Under the pieces are notes generated by a model. That model was not told where the DNA came from, did no database searches, and saw nothing but the letters and a program-made list of their open reading frames with translations. Shown piece after piece: positions 31,188-45,100 of a stretch of 64,000 nucleotides of DNA. Origin of the DNA: Dendrophyllia cribrosa (taxonomy: Eukaryota > Cnidaria > Anthozoa > Scleractinia > Dendrophylliidae); the NCBI GenBank assembly GCA_024195265.1, contig JAJLRJ010000011.1:2454366-2518365 (forward strand). The letters run 5' to 3'. The stretch's first letter is position 1. The number at the start of each line of letters is the position of its first letter. The position numbers and the translations under genes are program-made.

Positions 31188-33063
31188 TTAGGCATATTGG
31201 AGAATAATTGTCTTGGGAATCTGCATGCACGTTATTTCACGGTTTGATGATTGGGAGTATTCGGATAGTGTGAGTAGTCTAACAAAGAAGCGCGTTAACC
31301 GTCTAAAACAAGAAGATACAGTACACTTTAATAGCGTGTGGGATCGCACGCAAATTATTAAAGTAGCGTGTCCACTGTGTCAAAAGACGAGTACATACTG
31401 AAAAATACAAATCGATGCCTACTTTGTACTTACCGTTGAAAAAAAGGCCGTATGTCAGAGTTTCCCGATGGTTGTTATTGGTTTTAGCTAAATCTTGTAA
31501 CTAGCTGGTCTGTGTTTCAGACGCTTTTGAAGTGAATGCAAATGTAGCCGCAAGCCATGATGTATTAAATTGCCTGGTCCTGACCCGAGGTCAAAACAAC
31601 TTTTCCAATTGAAAGTTTTGCTGGAAGTATTCCCGCCGTTATTATAATAAAGTTTGAATGGAACTTATAAATTTAATCAAAGTTAACAACAGAAGTGATA
31701 ATTTAGGAGGAGAGAAACAAATTTAGCCCTTTGAAATATATTTTTTCAGTTGAGGTGAAAATGTTGCAATTTGCATAATGTGAAAGTAATTTGAAACCTT
31801 TCCAGTAACACATGACGCAGCTGTTTCGTAAAACATCTCGCAATCAGACACACGAAAATATATCCAGTTTTTATTCCTCTGTATCCGAAACACAGAAAAG
31901 AAAATTAAATGAAAAAGTGATCGCTTTAAGGTTATTTTCGCCCGAGAAACATTCACTAGCGGAAGCAAAACTCGCAAGAAACGTCTCGCAAGACACCGCG
32001 TGCATTGTTTACATCTTCTCTCGGCGGTGAATTTTTGCACCCAAAGTTTCAGTTGTCTGTTCTGTTCTTTCAACTTCACTAAATAAAAATTAATGAAAGG
32101 AAAACAACCGAAAGAAGTGAAATTAATTGGGATTCCTACCACGCTTATATTTCTTCCTTCGCTGTCCACTGTTCACTTCTTATTAAATAAGCGCTATGTA
32201 TGTATTCGTCTAAATTATCTTCTTCATGTTCGTTTTAACATGTTTTAGCGGGTTTCCGTCATGAAGGTATCGTAGAATTAATCGCGAGTGTCAAATACTT
32301 TCGCAGTGTCTTTTTGAGTAATTTCCTTACGCATATTGAAAATGAAACTGTTAGATGCAACAGAGAAAACACAACTCCCACGTTGTGACGTTCGCCTCGC
32401 ATCAACAAACAACAGGTGTACTCCACCGCGGTCAAACGAGAGAAATTTGCAAAAGTTAACCAAAGTATTTCAAAGTTAAGGTTGTCATTTTCACTGTTTA
32501 TTAAAAGTTTCATATATTGACAATACACTGTCAACTCACTAAACGTTTTGAAAGTTTACTAAAAAAAGTTCTAAACGTTTGAAAACTACGAACCGCAGAA
32601 CTGTCGGCGCCATTTGCCAACACAATTTTGCTCAGGCACGAAGCGTTTTGATCAGTTTTCAACGATCGATTTTGAGCCGGAAAGATGAAAAGATAGTTAC
32701 ATAAACTAATTGTTTTATACATCCTTGCCCACGTTTCCACTTAATTCTAAATGAATCCCACCAAATAAAACGAAAAACGCATCGGACGTGTGACAGCTGT
32801 GAAGGTTTGAATAATCCCGCCGTCCCCAGAGTTGCGCAATACTGCACATTTGTGGACGACCAAACTGCATTTTAATACTTGGTCGCTACGCCCAAGTAAT
32901 TACGTGTCTGTGTAATTTCATTATCTCTAAACATTTATTGTCAAAATATCATAAATGTCCTTTTCACTTGAGAAAGCTTTTTTTAAATTCATTACGTACA
33001 TGAAGAGCCATAATTTGCAAAGTTAACTGTTCCAGTTTTTAAGAAAATGTACACATCACTTCT

Positions 33064-33410
33064 ATGACGTCACATGCTGTTACCATAGCAACAAAGTGTA
33101 CGAATTCATTAACTTTTACTCCTGCATCAATATTTGAAAGTTTGGTATGGACACTACCGTTTGTTTCAGAGATATGCCTTTTTGAACGTTTCAGTTGGTT
33201 ATTTCATTGTATATGACGTCATAATGACGTCACTGTTATTGTTAACAACACCAACCGTGTTAGTAAGCATAAGACTTTTATTAAATAGGTAGCTGTTAAA
33301 GTCTTGTTGTTATATGTTCAAAATTGAGAAAATATTGATGAAAGACTGTTTTAGCCAATAAAATCGACTATATGACGTCATAATGACGTCTTGTTACGTC
33401 ATTATGACAC
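33064..33410. promoter_or_regulatory. Cluster of CRE-like TGACGTCA palindromes
   Basis: TGACGTCA at about 33065, 33215 and 33373, with additional AATGACGTC or TTACGTCATT half-sites beside them. CREB/ATF proteins bind this octamer. It lies inside a transposon, so a host role is uncertain. Confidence 0.4.
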
Positions 33411-33665
33411 CAAAGTATCTGTACTTACTGGAATTTATGACAACATTATCCTGTGTAAATTTGGTGGTCATAGCATAAGCGGTTTCAAAGTTACATAGGG
33501 GGGCTTCTGGAGTCCCCCCCCCCCCCCCACCCGTCCCAGACGGTAAAAAAAAGCCCGGTCTGGATAGGGTTAATACGGGTTTTATTTACAGTATTATATT
33601 GACAATAAACTTTGATAACTGGCCGTTTAACAGGGGGTGGCCGCTTTATAGGTGGCCGCCTAATA

Positions 33666-33961
33666 GGCCACTTCGAAAAATACCATAATACTCTTTAAAG
33701 TGCAGGTTTGGGTTGTGCTTGATGTAAGCCTGATTTTTCCAATTTCTTTTGTTTTCAGCACGAACTGCACGTGCTATGCTTCAACTTCTTGGCAATTTGC
33801 ATACGGTGCACATTTGTATACGAACACACAATGCTACGTCTTAGCGTTCCTATATGTACTCTGAATTCTATTGTGCCATTCTAACAAAGGAGACTTGAAT
33901 AATTAAACCCCGGTGAGATTGAGCCTGCACATAAAAGATTATGGTATTTTTCGAAGTGGCC
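33666..33961. mobile_element. MITE, GGCCACTTCGAAAAATACC ends
   Basis: GGCCACTTCGAAAAATACCA on the left and its inverse on the right, close to the right end of the mariner-like element, with TA flanks. Non-coding. Confidence 0.8.
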
Positions 33962-33984
33962 TGTAGGGGGTTGACTGTAATAAT

Positions 33985-34963
33985 AATACAAAGTTAACGA
34001 AGCAGGAATTCGGAAGCCATCAGTAACGAATACCCTCCCTCCTCCATGGCAACGCTGAGTGTTTAAACGTTGTTTGCACTTTGGCTTCTGCCATTACTTT
34101 TGAAACTTATGTTCTTTTATCAGATTCCCATTTTTGGGTATGAACAGAACACCAACAAATATCCCAAATTTGGCAGTGAGACAAGTCCCACAAAAACAGG
34201 ATACTAATACCCACAAAAAAAATGCCAAATTTGGTAAAGAGAGAAAAGTCCCTGGTTGAGACTTGTCTCATTCTGCCACATTTGGAAATTTTGTGGGTGT
34301 TCTGTAAATATCCTAAAAATTCCCAAAATGGAAAACTGGTATTTTTTTCCTGTGAATTAATTGTCTTTAATTGCTAAGAAAGGCGAGTAAAGGTACAGTA
34401 CAGTCGACTCTTTCATAGCGGACACCCCACGTGTAAGTTGGAAGGTTGGGCCGAATTTCACTTAATTGTTTGTAACTCTCTAAGGCGGACAGCAAAAGCT
34501 GGTCACCAGGTTGTCCGTCTGTATTTTGATAATAGCAACCATTATCTCATATCTGAGAGTGAAGGACAAGAACATTTGAAGTAGGTTAATTGTCTCTGTT
34601 TATTATCTTCCAATATTTTATTTACAGATAACTTTTATTTCTCGATATCTATTGAGTTTGCATAGCAGAGGATAACGTTGTATGTCCCATTTGTCACAAG
34701 TATCAAAGAACTTTTTTTTAAAACAAATTTTAATTCATGACCACAAGAAACAACTGGCCGCTCCCGAGTTGTCCTTTGCCTCTGCTCCAAGACAAAGCCT
34801 AATGCAGAAACCCTTCACATGAAAATGTTTATTTGCATCTGAATGAAAGCTAAAAGTCTTACGACGGTTTGTATTTGGCCTTGCTTTGAAGAAGAGACTA
34901 ACGTAGTAGACTCATTCTTAGTCTCCTTTCCGTAGGTAGGTATCACTGGTCTCCAGTCTCCTC
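33985..34963. other. 3' flank of the PHF20-like gene
   Basis: Minus-strand AATAAA motifs at 34639-34634, 34622-34617 and 34604-34599 are candidate polyadenylation signals, 325-360 nt past the stop. A mariner-like fragment begins CAGTCGACTCTTTCATAGCG at about 34402. The imperfect inverted pair at 34125-34345 (CCCATTTTTGGG, AATTTGGCA..) looks like another small fold-back. Confidence 0.5.
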
Positions 34964-37900
34964 TCAGCTGACCTGCTGTAATAGTCTTCTCACTCGGCTC
35001 AGGTCCTTCACAAGTTTTCTGAAGTCAGTTTTTTTCGTTAGCTGGGATGGTGTGCCACCATACGCTTCTTCAAGGACTGCAAGTAACGAGAAAAGTTAGA
35101 AAATTAGTCACTGCACTGTTAGTTAACCCTTTCGCTCCTACGAGAGTCAAATTTGAAACTAGAAAGTTTTAGACTTGAGGAATTCGCCTCACTTTCGGTA
35201 TGAATCCAGATTCGGATTTTCCCAAAGAAACGGACCATACGTTTACAATAACCCGCTTAAATCTAACCTGTTAACTGCCGTTCAATATCATCCATGCGCT
35301 CCTCCAAATCATCGTGCATTTGAGTTATGTCACCTAACAAGTTATCCATGGCGCCAACTCCATCATCATCTGACAAACTTTGTACAGGTTCCGCCTGGCT
35401 CTCTTCCTTAACTTCACTTCCCGCAGGAGCTCCGCTCTGAGTTACGTTCTCCTGTTTTACCCGTGTATCGGATCCCATTTGAGGTTTAGACTCGCCAGTA
35501 GGCTCTACCTTAGGGGACTCCACTGGGGGTTTTAGTGCAACCTCAGAGGACCCCACTGAGGGTTTTAGTTCAACTGATTTCTCAGTTCCCTCTCCGTCAA
35601 CTTCAGACTTGATAGAAGGCTGTGAATTGCTTGTTATGTTTGAACTTGCTTCTGTTTTCTCCTGGGTAGTTGAAGGCTCGCTTTTTACATAAGCTGTTTG
35701 TCCACCAACAGGAACTAGAGCAGGAATGGGTGACAACGGTTCCTCCTCCTTTTTAATTGCAGTTAATCTCCCCTCGCTAGATTCCACCCCTGATTCAGTG
35801 CTAGTACTAAACGAACCCTGGCTTCTAATTGAAGAATCAGGAACTGCTGACATCGAAACAGAACCCGTGTTTGTTGATAAAGGAGCCTTTTTATCCTGTA
35901 TGTTGTTGTTCGAGTCGCCAGCGCCATCTAGAGAAGGGGGCGGCGTTGAGGGCCTTTCTTGTTTTACTCTCACGAGCCCATTGTATGAAGAATCCCCTAT
36001 CTCGGCATGTCCATTAATAACAGCGTGTCCTTTACTCTCCACGCTGACTGGTTTGCTTCTTTCTCCTTGTTCTATGGGTGAAGAATCCTTCTCTGTTTTA
36101 TTTGCAGATGTTGCAGACAGCACTGAAGATTCAGCTGGATCATTCATGCTCGACAGAATGTTGCTTTTCCTCGGTCCCTTCCAACACTTCAATTCTGGAT
36201 GAGACGGATTTCTGCACATAAACAGGAAAACAAGTTAAACAAAGTCCATTGAAATAAAAAATGAACTAAATTTGACTAACAACGGTGTGCTTGTATTGTG
36301 TCATTGTTTCTTGTTTATTTACTCATTTAGAGCGCTTTTCACTCGAGTGCGTAAAACCAAAACCAAATAGGCCATTTCCGAGTTACGTTATGCGTCGTTG
36401 TCAAAGCGAGGCTAGGTGCACAACCTTTCATATGAAAATGTTTTTTTTATTCAAATGCAAATAAAACTCATCTTCATATGAAAGGTTGTGCACCTAGCGA
36501 GGCATAACGTAACTCGGAAATGGCCTATTAATCACTCTGACCATTCACAGCAGACGCATACAAACCAATGAACCAATCAGAACTCGAAGCAAATACATGT
36601 AGCCGGCGCCAAGCGCGGGAAAACGCGTGCGAGTAAGTCACGATTGGTTTTGGTTTTAAGAGTGGTTGAGAAAGTGGCGCGAAATTTCTTAGCCAATCAC
36701 AAAGCGTAGTGTGCAAAATCAAAGCAATCGCAAAATTACTTGACATTCAATTGGAAACCGCTTTAAATTATGCTTGATCGTCCAGTGGTATTGCAAGGAG
36801 AATTTAAATGCTGATCATCTGTGACGGTCACAGAATTAAAGCAAGCATTGTACGAATGTTACCTGAGCAGCTCAAATTTAAGCTTTAAGCTCCTCAGACA
36901 GCTGTTCACATCATGCAAGTCACCCATCAGGCCATGTGTTGCTACATTCAGCTCTGCAGTGTATTCAGGCTCCGCAACAGATCCAAAAGGCAAGCAGGCC
37001 AGTGTACCTCGTCTCAGCCAATCATAATCATTCTACAAGAGACAAATATGTCAGCAAATATCCAGTTTCCATAGCATGAAGGGAGAAAATGCAACTGCTG
37101 CCCCCCCCTCACATACATCCTCACCCAACCCCCCTCGCCCCCCCCCCCCCCCCCCCCCCCACCGGATAGGATCCTTCTACCTCTAGCCTCTTCTATGCCC
37201 TCTTCAAACTGCAGAATGAACACAAAATGGCACATTCAACCTCCTCCAAGAAAACCCTTTTTAATTTATTATACATACTTTTAATGTTAAACCCTTTTTT
37301 GAATATCAACATGATAACCTGTGATAGCCTTACAATTGATTGACAGTCACCCTGCATCAGAATTTTGTTTGGTTTCCATACAATTCCCGTGTACATTTTC
37401 CAAGCCAATAGATCAAAGGACAACAGAACTTACCTTGTATTTTGCACTTCTTCGTAAACCTGACAAAGATAAAAACAATTAAAAGTTGTTAACTGAGCTA
37501 TGACTAACTGATTACGTTTATCAAGAAAGAAGTGGAGGAACACAAAAAGAACAAGCATGGAAAAAGGAGGCAGAAGACATTAAAGAACACAAACAGACAT
37601 GGCCAAGCATGAAACAAAGAACTAAAATGATGGACTTAAAAAAAAAAAAACTAGAACAAACAGGCTCCCAAGTGTGAGTTTAAATAAATGTTTAGTTTAC
37701 CTCTTGGGTTGGAGCACACGTAACAGATGTAGTTTGGTGGAACAGTATGTTCACTGAGGCCTACACATTCACTGTGCTGCCATGTTAGGCACTGCTCACA
37801 CTGGAGAAAAAGGAAAAGATGTACAGTAAAACCTGTATTAAGCGGACCCCATATTAAGCGGACACCCTCTATTAAGTGGACAACAGCTGCTTGGGTCCCT

Positions 37901-39084
37901 AAATTTTCTTCCCATATTTACTGTAAAACGGACCTGTATTCATCTTAATACAGGTTTTACTGTATTATTACAGACAACAATATTTACCACAATAGTAACA
38001 TACTAAGAGTAAAAACTTCCTGAAAAAGAAGCGACTCCCAGCTCGCTCGCCCGACTGACTGAAAAGGAACACCTACCAGTCTACAAAATATGGGCCTGGC
38101 TGTACTCTGTGTAACATGCATAACATGTAACGATCAAATATAACTATGTAAGCAACATATTATCAGGGTAAGAAAAAAAATTTGAACTCCACACTTAAGT
38201 CTAGTTGTCCTTGGATGCAGAGTTTCATAATCCAAGTTCTAAAACCCGACTGTTAAAACATATTAAAAACACGTTTTTTTTTTGTTATTTCATGAATATT
38301 TACTTGTCCGAAAGGACAAGTAAGATTGATAACCCACTTGTCCAAAAGCCAAAATCACTTGTCTGGGGCAAGTGGACACAGTCTTTGGTGCACCCTGATA
38401 ATATACATGTAACAGGGATTTTTTTTCTTGAATTGTAATTTTGGCCACAATGGGAGTGAAAGGCCAAAAGTACAAAATTACAAGAACCTGTTACCTGAAT
38501 CATAAATCCACCTTCCTCAGACTCATTACACAGACATCGTATCACATCTCCATTGACGTCCTCTTCTTCCTCCACCTCCATACACTCCACCATACCAGGG
38601 TCAATACTCTCCAGCTCCACCCCACCCCCCTCAATCTCCAGGTCGGTATCCTGATTCACCGATGGCTCCGAGTCCATGCTGACTGACATGAACATCTCTG
38701 CTTCTTCCAGCTCCCTTGGTTCACTGTTTGCAGCTGCTGCCGGTGGGACGCTGGTGGAAGGACTGGTCAGCTGAGTGCTGCTTGACAGCTGTGCTGGGGC
38801 TGAAGACCTATGTATGCGACGCTTGGTCACACGACGGCTGCTAAACTCTGGAGATGTTTCAGGTGTGGAGTCTGACCTGACAGAGACTATAAAAGGCAGA
38901 ATAAAATTAATAATATTACATTATCCACATTTATTTATTATATTTTTAAACTGCAAACAAGGCTTTGCAAAAACTGACTGATTGACTGAGTTAATGATTA
39001 AAAAACTGATTGATCGAGTGATTGATTTATTGTTAACTTCACTGACTAATTCATTGACTGATCAGTTGAATGATTTACTGATTA

Positions 39085-39137
<53 letters not shown>

Positions 39138-42100
39138 CCTAAATTCTCGGACATAATTGCCCAACCCCCTTCCACAACTCAACAATAAAATGGTCCGTCA
39201 TTAATCAGTGTCTTCTGGATGTACATTACAGTGCTATACATACCAGATTTCTTTCTTTTCATTCCAGGCTGTTGTTCATGGTAGTATTTGACGTGGTATT
39301 CCAGCCCACTTTCCTTGCGGAATGACTTATCGCATCCAGGCACCTTACACTTGTACTTGTTATGATCAATCTCAATAATAAGTTCTTTTGGAGCTAAAAT
39401 CAACAATTCAAACATTTCAGCTTCAAACTAATAAAGTAATTGACTGACTGACTGACTGACTGTTTGGTTGACTGACTGACTGACTGACTGACTGACTGAC
39501 TGACTGACTGACTGACTGACTGGCTGGCTGTTTGATTGACTGACTGACTGGCTGACTGTTTGATTGACTGACTGACTGACTGTTTGACTGACTGACTGAC
39601 TGACTGACTGGCTGGCTGTTTGATTGACTGACTGACTGGCTGACTGTTTGATTGACTGACTGACTGACTGTTTGACTGACTGACTGACTGACTGTTTGAT
39701 TGACTGGCTGAATGACTGACTGGCTGGCTGACTGACTGTTTGACTGACTGACTGACTGATTAAAGGGGTTAATTGTGTTGGCTGAGGTTTACCTAATATT
39801 TCACAGTCTGGTGTCTACCATTCTCTGAGCATTAATTAATTAGGCTCCTATGGATTATTTTTTAGCAAATATCTCTTTGTTAGACTTAAATACAATCACT
39901 GCAATATTTAATATGAACTACAAAATAATGTAAAGTGAGGATCATATAAACAAAGATATTAATAACCATACCTAGTTCTTTGCCTTTGCGGCCCTGAAAA
40001 AAGGAAAGTATTAGTAACACCATCATCATGGTAACACAAATCACAACAAGTCAGAAAAATATTCTTGTGGGATATTTTACTTTGACGAGCATATTTTAAA
40101 CCAAGTTTACCACTATACCGGTAACATGACATTTCTTAGTTTCCTCAAGTTTTTCTTTTATGGAAATAGATACAAGCACAAATCCTTTTGAAGATGTGTT
40201 TTACTGCATGTGAATGAAAATGAAGCTTAAAGACAACAGGTCTATCTAAAGTACCCACCTTGCTTCCAGGAGGTAGGCCTGATGGGCTCATCACACTCTC
40301 CTGACCAGGTGCCACAGATGCTGCTCCTGTCGATGGCACTGTTGTTGAAGTTGCACCTCCAGTAGCACTGATTGATGATGCGGTGTTGCATTCCTTCTGA
40401 TCAGAAACAGTTGGCAACTGACTAGATGCCATGACAGACTTCACTTCACTTTCCACCTCATTTTCAGCCACATTGTTTGCATTTGCATCTGCAATCTCAG
40501 GTTTAGTAGTTGGCACATTAGCACTTTCAGTTTCTCTTCTCTGAACAAACCCTTTATCAACAGGGGAAGACTGTTCTGCATCTGTCTTCATAGCAGGTGG
40601 AGCCAGGGAACCTTTTGTATCTGGGAGTGATGACACAGGCAATGCTTTTGTTGGAAGTGGCCTTTCGCTCTTTCGTGAGCGTCTGTTTGCATGTTTTCCA
40701 CTTTCCGATGTTGGACTGATGCTACTTGGTGGAGGCGGAGCTTGAGAAACAGGAGGTCCCTGTAAAGCTCGCTCTGGGTACACAAAATCATCATGCACAG
40801 TTCAACAATTTCAACCCATTAGATAGATAGATAGATAGAAACTTTATTTAAGTGTCAAAAGACCTTATAGCCTGGGTAAACCCATACTAATTTCCATTAG
40901 TTTTCAAAAACATTTTGTTAAGTTTTTTTTTTTAATAAACATCAACAAACACCACATAATCACTCACCTTCATGACCAAGCCAAAGGTCCTCAGGATGTC
41001 GGCCCACTGGTATGAAGGGCTGAGATGGTGGGAGCCCATGTCTGTGTGTTACCCATGGTCCTGGTGGAGCCGCCTCTCTATAGTGAGGTGCACTGTGAAG
41101 AATCCTCTGCTCACACTGCATCAACTGCGCCAGTGCACTGTCGTGGCTGGGAGGGGGACGTGGGGGTGCCCCAGGGGGAAGGGGGTGGTACACGGGTTGC
41201 CTTACACCAGCAGAGCAAGAACCTAAATTCAAAACGAGAGATGAACTTTTTCTTTGTGTCCAATAGTAATATATAAAATAGATGTCCAGGGGCACAGTAA
41301 CATTTGAAAAAGGTTACAGTGCTAATAATATACTTCTCAAACTCATTAATAATTCATGACGAAAATACAAAGGAAATTAATGTTTAATGAGTGTTTGGAG
41401 ATCAGTTCAAACACTCCTCATTTTTGCATTCTTAATTTCTCCTTCTAAAATCATTTTGTTTGAGAAGTAATATCAAACATTCAACACAGTATTTCATCAG
41501 ATTTCCAAACACCTTGAAGTGGGTTAAAAAAAACTCGGCTGCGCCTCGTTTTTCAACCCACTTCGCGGTGTTTGGAAATCTGATAAAACACTGTGTCTCA
41601 TGTTTGATATATTACATGAAAAAATAACTCAATTCTGATTGGCTAAGAGCAGTGCAGTTCAACTGTAACACCAGTGCAAAAAGTTAAACACCAGTGCAAA
41701 TTACAAATAAAAAAAATAATGCAATAAAAAAGATATGCAAATTGTATCATTATTAATGAGTAATCATACAGTTTCTTGTTCAATTTGGGATTAATTTACA
41801 CTTGTGAGTTTTTCAAAAAGCTCAATTAATTGCACTCACGGAAGCGGTTTGTGCAATTTGAGCTTTTTGAAAAACTCACTCATGCAAATTAATCCCAAAT
41901 TAAACTCAAAACCGTATGATTACCTATAGAGCGTTTTCACTTGAAGTCATAGTCGCCATATTGGTGTTCCCGTACAAAGGAATTTTAATTAACTTCTTTT
42001 GTTAGGAACACCAACATGGCTGCCATGGCCTTTGTCATTTGAGTCCCACGGGACTGAAGGTCACGTGAGTGAAAACGCTCTATACTAATCAAAGTAAGCA

Positions 42101-45100
42101 GCTGCATGTATTTTACATAAGCATTCCTTCTTTAAATAACTCTTAACACCTCATTCAAATTCAAATGAAAACCCCCTTAAGTGACGACAATTTCTATTGC
42201 CTCTTCAGAAATCATTTTTACCTACTGCACTAAGGGTAGGGAGAAGCCTGCATGGTTGTTATTAATAGTTGGCAGCCAGCTATGATGGCCAGCAACTGCA
42301 GTGACGATGAACAGCAACTCAAAGTTTGAAAATAACTAAACGACAACAACCATGGGAGACTGTCTTGAGTTTATGACTGCCAATTTTCTTGGGGAAGCCA
42401 GAAACCACAAAGCTTAATGGCAGCCCTGATCCTGTTATAAGAGGTTGAACTGTAAACTAATGTCACTTACACTGTCCAATGCAGGGTCCAGGCGGAGGAG
42501 GAGGGTAATGCATACCATGCGCATACAGCATGTACCCTGAAGATGGAGGCGGATAGTCTGGGTGTGGATGCATGTGACCTGGCGGAAGGTGCATTCCGTG
42601 CCCAGGGTGTGGTCCATACATGCGCTGATGGTGTGGCGTTGGACAGCACGGCCCTGGCATGGGTGAATAAATTAATGGAGGGGGTCCTGGAGGTGGATAC
42701 GACTCTCTAGGGTAGGGTGGAGGTGGGTTAGTTGGTGGTGATGGGCTAAGTGTTTGGGGAGGGGGTGGTGGTGAAGAATGGTGCCTAGCAAGTTGAAAAG
42801 CAGAGGGTGAATGTGCTGCAGCTTGAGCCTCACTTTGACGCTGGGCTGACAACTTTCCTGTTATTTGATCCAAACGAAACTTCTTTGCCTGGTAGGTCTG
42901 TTTCTTGGGAGCAGGTTGATTTTCAGTTGGTGTTCCTGTGGAGCTAGTAGGGCTGATTGGACTAGATGCAGTACAAGTAGTGTTTTGAGAAATAGAAATA
43001 TTCAATGCAGTTAAGCCACTCTCTGATAAGGACACTTCAGTTTCTTGCTCTGCTTTTACAACAGGAGCTGCAGGTTTGTCCATGTCCATAAACGCCATAG
43101 AATAACCATATCCTCGAGGACTGATGGACGATAATCTACCACCTTTAGAGCTCCTTCTTCTTTGCACAGTTTTCTCACTCTTGATGCTAGCTTTTACTGG
43201 AGGACCCCCTTTAGGGGATGAACAAGCTCCCTTAGGAGATGAACTAGCTCCCTTAGGGGATAAACTAGCTCCTTTAGGGGATAAACTAACTCCAGAGGTA
43301 TCAGCTTGTTGCGCCATCTGCTTTTTTACTGTTTGTTTGCTAGCTTTGAAGCCCATTTTCAATGTCAGCCCACTCTTGTTTTTGCGAGATCTTGACAATC
43401 GCTCAGCTCTTGACAAAGTTCTTTTAATCTTAGGACCTTTAGAAGTTTTTATTTTTTGCACAGCAGGGTCTGATGGGTCAGAATCCACAGAAGTATTTGT
43501 CTTTATCTTTGTAACAACTGCGACTACTTCAAAAGATTCAGTCTGCTCATGTTGCAGCTCTGCTGAAGTATTAGAGTCACAAACACTAGCACCATTACTA
43601 GATTCATTTTCCTCTACTAACGGAACACTTATTTGAGGATCCTGCTTTACTTCTATAACCTCATCATCATCATTATTGTCACCATTATCCCATTCTGCTT
43701 TATCCTCCTCTTTCATACTTCCAGATGTACCTTCCAAAGGATTAGTCGTTATATTTTCTGTTATATTTGATACCCTCGCCTTGCTGGCATAACTGGTATC
43801 CTCATGTTTTATGCTTAGTTCATCACTCTCCTCAAAATCTTTATTCAAAGATGAATTATCTACAGATTCCTCTTTCACAGATCTACTTGTTTCACTCTGC
43901 ATTTCACCAGATGACTGTAATATAGATGAATCAGCAGAATGCACTTTTTTAACTCTCACATCTGTGTTATCATCACTTTTAATTTTAATTTCCGAATCCA
44001 GTGATTTGTTATCTTCTTTTTCATCATATTGAGGCTCATCAGATGTTTCCTGTTCTTTTATATGTGTGAAGGTGCTTTCTGCAATGTCTTCCTCTGTTGA
44101 TTGCTTTTCAGCGTTACTTCCTCCAACAGCATCAGACTCACTTTTTGTTGACATTTCCACCTCTGCTTCATCTTCTCTGTTTTTTATATCCCTGGAATTA
44201 AAACACACAATAAACAACAGCAATCAGCTACTTACTTGTAACAGGACCCCATTGACAACAGTGCTTTTTTTTTTGGGCACTGATGGGTTATCCTGGCAAA
44301 ATATTCATATTATTATTATTAGATCCTGGAATCTTGCATCTTTTCTATCACAGTAATTACATACAGAGAAGAACTAAATGGTCTATATTAGTTTTAAAGG
44401 GAACCTCCATTGTCAGAACAAATTACATTAAATTGTTGGAAATAAAGTCGAAAATTAAAATTTTTAAAAGAACAGGTGCAAATATAATTTTAGTGTACAA
44501 ATAAAATGGATATAAATGTCGCCTATTTTCGCTTTTAAATTTCCAGAGCGCCGCCATTTTGAATATTTATGACGTGTTACGGTTGCCGCTATTGTTAAGA
44601 ATCGAAGTTCGTTTGTATGCAACAATAAGACAACCGTAACACGTCATAAATATTCAAAATGGCAGCGCACAGGAAATTTAAAAGCGAAAATAGGCGATAT
44701 TCATATCCATTTTTTGTACACTAAAATTATATTTGCACATGCTTTTTAAAAATTTTTAATTTAGATTTTATTTCCAACAATTTAATGTCAATTTGTTATA
44801 ACAATGGAGATTCCCTTTAACAATCTTCTTAACACCCACATTTTTTCTGAATCCTGTGATACTTCATAAACTTCAGGAACTTCACCAGATGGGCTTGACA
44901 TACTGGACTCACTGAGAGGTCCAAACTCATCTCTGCTGTAAAAGGACAAAGCGATTGGTCAACTCTAACTATGACCACTTTTTCAAAATCCCAAGGTACA
45001 TGTAATTGCTTATAGAGCTACAATTGTATCACCTTTGCCTTCTCTAGAGGCTGGCTAAAGGGTTTATCATAAAGGATGTAACACTGTGAATGCTACCATA

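Larger units (their letters stand above)
29783..33569. mobile_element. 3.8-kb TTAA-flanked non-autonomous transposon
   Basis: TTAA at 29779-29782 and 33570-33573 flanks identical 16-bp ends CCCTATCCAGACCGGG. Subterminal parts also match in inverse (ATGACCACCAAATTT at about 29887 and its complement near 33460). A G38 tract lies just inside the left end and a C tract inside the right end. No transposase is seen; minus frames such as 32169-31723 are unrecognised. piggyBac-type mobilisation is inferred from TTAA and CCC ends. Confidence 0.8.
28760..33979. mobile_element. Mariner/pogo-like element carrying nested insertions
   Basis: Left end CAGTCGAACCCCTATTAAGC; right end GGGGGTTGACTGTA near 33979. 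Pieces of one element (GGTGGCCGC.., CTTAATAGGGG..) reappear at 28800, 29715-29780 and 33600-33665, separated by a Penelope-like fragment, a TTAA-flanked 3.8-kb element and a small MITE. Without the insertions only a few hundred bases of non-coding MITE remain. Confidence 0.7.

Noticed and set aside
31723..32169. 148-codon minus frame in the TTAA element, considered as transposase
   Set aside because: No catalytic motif or family resemblance; kept only as unexplained interior sequence.
35726..36202. 158-codon plus-strand frame, and similar plus-strand frames at 43124-44356
   Set aside because: Antisense shadows of the PHF20-like exons 16 and 7, whose minus-strand frames have matching splice phases.
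39437..39762. CRISPR-like array
   Set aside because: Simple CTGA tetramer repeats with no unique spacers, in a eukaryotic intron.
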